Assembly: GCA_021791615.1 (NCBI GenBank)
Contig: JAJYWG010000351.1
Coordinates: 1 to 7,024 of the forward strand
From: Actinomycetes bacterium
GTDB taxonomy: Bacteria; Actinomycetota; Acidimicrobiia; Acidimicrobiales; RAAP-2
Direction: 5' to 3'
Length of the DNA: 7,024 nucleotides
Shown here: in pieces, positions 6,094 through 7,024 of the stretch
Layout of the letters: every line of letters starts with the position of its first letter
Position numbering within the stretch: the first letter of the stretch is position 1
The notes under the pieces: generated by a model
Seen by the model: only the letters and a program-made list of their open reading frames with translations
Databases searched by the model: none
Told to the model about the DNA's origin: nothing
Position numbers and translations under genes: made by a program

Positions 6094-6671
6094 CCGCACC
6101 GCCCGAAGACCTCACCGGGTTCCCGGCTCGGGTCATCCCCGCAGGCTCGACCCTGCACCGGGTGCACCGTGTCCGGCGCTCCGCGTGGTGGTACTCCTCC
6201 GACGGCTCGGGTCGCTTCGACCTTCCCGTACCGCACGGCACGTGCTACTTGGCCGAAGAGCCGCTCGCCGCCCTGTTGGAAGTGACCCGCGGCCTGACGA
6301 TCCTCTCCGAGGACTTCCTGGCGGGCCGCCGTCTGCTCACCGCAACCCTCACCGTCGAGATGCGTGTGGCCGATCTCACGTCGGCTGCCGCCTACGGCTT
6401 CGGCGTCACGGGTGAGCTGAGTGCCACCGCTGATTACACCGGGCCACAAGCCTGGGCCAACGCCCTCCAAGCAGCCGGCTTCCACGGCATCCGCTACCAC
6501 GTCCGCCACGACCCACGCGGTGATCTCGCCGGGATCGCCTGGTTCGGACGAGCCGGGAGGGCCAGACGGCCGCCTGTGGGCCACAGCCAGCAGCTCTCAG
6601 CTGAGCTGTTGCTGGCAGCGTCACCCTTCGGCGTTCAGATCGCCGGCGACCTGCCCCCCATCGAGGCCTGA
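6090..6671 (+). CDS. RES-domain toxin, probable NAD+-degrading enzyme, with a likely CTG start
   Basis: Predicted 193 aa. RES toxins are known to deplete NAD+ by phosphorolysis or hydrolysis, arresting or killing the cell unless the antitoxin is bound. RES features: STLHRVHR (20-27) with the conserved Arg; WWYSSDGSGRFDLP (33-46); TCYLAEEPLAALLEV (51-65) with Tyr53 and Glu64; GFGVTGE (103-109); and GFHGIRYHVRHD (130-141). No ATG, GTG or TTG lies in frame between the GTG at 5970, deep inside the antitoxin gene, and the start of the RES fold. The CTG at 6090, overlapping the antitoxin stop as CTGA, gives an N-terminus reading (M)TAPPEDL. This looks like an ATGA-type overlap in which ATG has become CTG. 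Starting at the later GTG near 6159 would remove the first conserved Arg. In the RYxS-like motif, position 138 is Val where many RES proteins have Ser. The family call is firm; the start is inferred. Confidence 0.82.
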   Translation: MTAPPEDLTGFPARVIPAGSTLHRVHRVRRSAWWYSSDGSGRFDLPVPHGTCYLAEEPLAALLEVTRGLTILSEDFLAGRRLLTATLTVEMRVADLTSAAAYGFGVTGELSATADYTGPQAWANALQAAGFHGIRYHVRHDPRGDLAGIAWFGRAGRARRPPVGHSQQLSAELLLAASPFGVQIAGDLPPIEA

Positions 6672-6904
6672 CACCGGGTAGGGGCCGTTCATTCGACGTG
6701 CGCGGTGAGCGGCTCTCTTTCACGTCGCGGCCACGGCAGGGTCTCTCGGGACCGATCACCCGGGTGACGAGGAAGGGGTGACCAGACCCGTGAAGGTGGA
6801 GATGGCCAGTTCCACCGGTCGGCCTCGGTCGGTAGACCGGGCATGATGACCGGGACCGTGCACCGACCCGTGGAACTGGTCATCGCACTTAGGGCGGTGA
6901 CGCA
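6672..6904. other. Non-coding stretch rich in inverted repeats after the toxin gene
   Basis: About 230 nt with no gene I can support. It contains CGACGTG (6694-6700) pairing with CACGTCG (6721-6727) across a 20-nt loop, the perfect 12-nt palindrome TCACCCGGGTGA (6756-6767), and the long stem-loop at 6801-6884. The word GGGTCTCTC occurs at 6739-6747 and 6914-6922. A minus-strand 49-codon frame running leftward from about 6905 has no recognisable features and is not called. Confidence 0.55.
6801..6884. repeat. Long stem-loop with 22-nt arms
   Basis: The arm 6801-6822 pairs with 6863-6884: 20 Watson-Crick pairs, one G-U (6805/6880) and one C-C mismatch (6816/6869). The core of the arms is CCAGTTCCAC against GTGGAACTGG. 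The 40-nt apical part holds a smaller hairpin, CGGTC (6826-6830) with GACCG (6835-6839) around GGTA, and the repeated word GACCGGG. No T-run follows, so it is not a simple terminator. It could be a structured RNA leader, an end of a mobile element, or a site for a DNA-binding protein. Confidence 0.75.
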
Positions 6905-7024
6905 TTGAGGACCGGGTCTCTCCTTTCATGGGTTCGTGTGTCGGGTACCCGCACTCGGCAGGTCGCCGTCGGGTATCTCACGGCGATCACTTGCCCTTCT
7001 TCGGTGATGGCTTCGGCTTACCCG
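6905..7024 (+). CDS. Possible start of a gene cut by the right window edge
   Basis: From TTG at 6905 the frame stays open to the end of the window (40 codons), beginning LRTGSLLSWVRVSGTRTRQV. An SD-like AGGGCGGT (6891-6898) lies 6 nt before the TTG, and an in-frame TAG sits at 6890-6892. I do not recognise the product, and 40 open codons in GC-rich DNA are weak evidence. An ATG at 6928 in another frame is also open but has no ribosome binding site. Confidence 0.2.
   Translation, partial: MRTGSLLSWVRVSGTRTRQVAVGYLTAITCPSSVMASAYP

Noticed and set aside
6698..6900. Group II intron 5' end (GTGCG followed by structured DNA)
   Set aside because: GTGCG alone is too common, and no domain V or reverse transcriptase is visible in the window.
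1..7024. CRISPR array or rRNA genes
   Set aside because: No regularly spaced repeats and no recognisable rRNA segments were seen.

Overview
The window is high-GC DNA with a strong G/C preference at third codon positions. The first two genes belong to families (TIGR02680 and TIGR02679) that are most common in actinobacteria, so an actinomycete-type chromosome or large accessory element is the best guess. Genus cannot be told from the sequence.

Layout. (1) Bases 1-3671 are the 3' half of a Wadjet type II (TIGR02677-TIGR02680 cluster) anti-plasmid defence operon: the C-terminal 793 residues of the SMC-like ATPase JetC, then the complete Toprim-type nuclease JetD, separated by only 2 nt. JetA and JetB would lie upstream, outside the window. 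(2) Bases about 3774-5086 are an IS110-family insertion sequence: a DEDD/serine transposase of 343 aa, preceded by about 200 nt of hairpin-rich non-coding DNA where IS110 elements encode their bridge RNA. The proposed ends are marked by a shared 9-mer. (3) Bases about 5087-5525 carry no convincing gene but hold several hairpins and a short direct repeat. (4) Bases 5575-6671 are a RES/Xre-type toxin-antitoxin pair: antitoxin first, then an overlapping RES-domain toxin (probable NAD+-consuming enzyme) that lacks a canonical start codon and seems to begin at CTG. (5) Bases 6672-7024 are mostly non-coding, dominated by a 22-bp-arm stem-loop at 6801-6884, with a weak candidate for a new reading frame running off the right edge.

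How it fits together. JetC and JetD would act with the missing JetA/JetB to recognise and cut circular plasmids. The toxin-antitoxin pair is an independent module. With an IS110 element between them this looks like a small defence island. All genes are on the + strand. The items most worth a second look are the putative bridge RNA and the repeated GCTCTTG motifs around the IS, the CTG-started RES toxin, and the unexplained stem-loop at 6801-6884.
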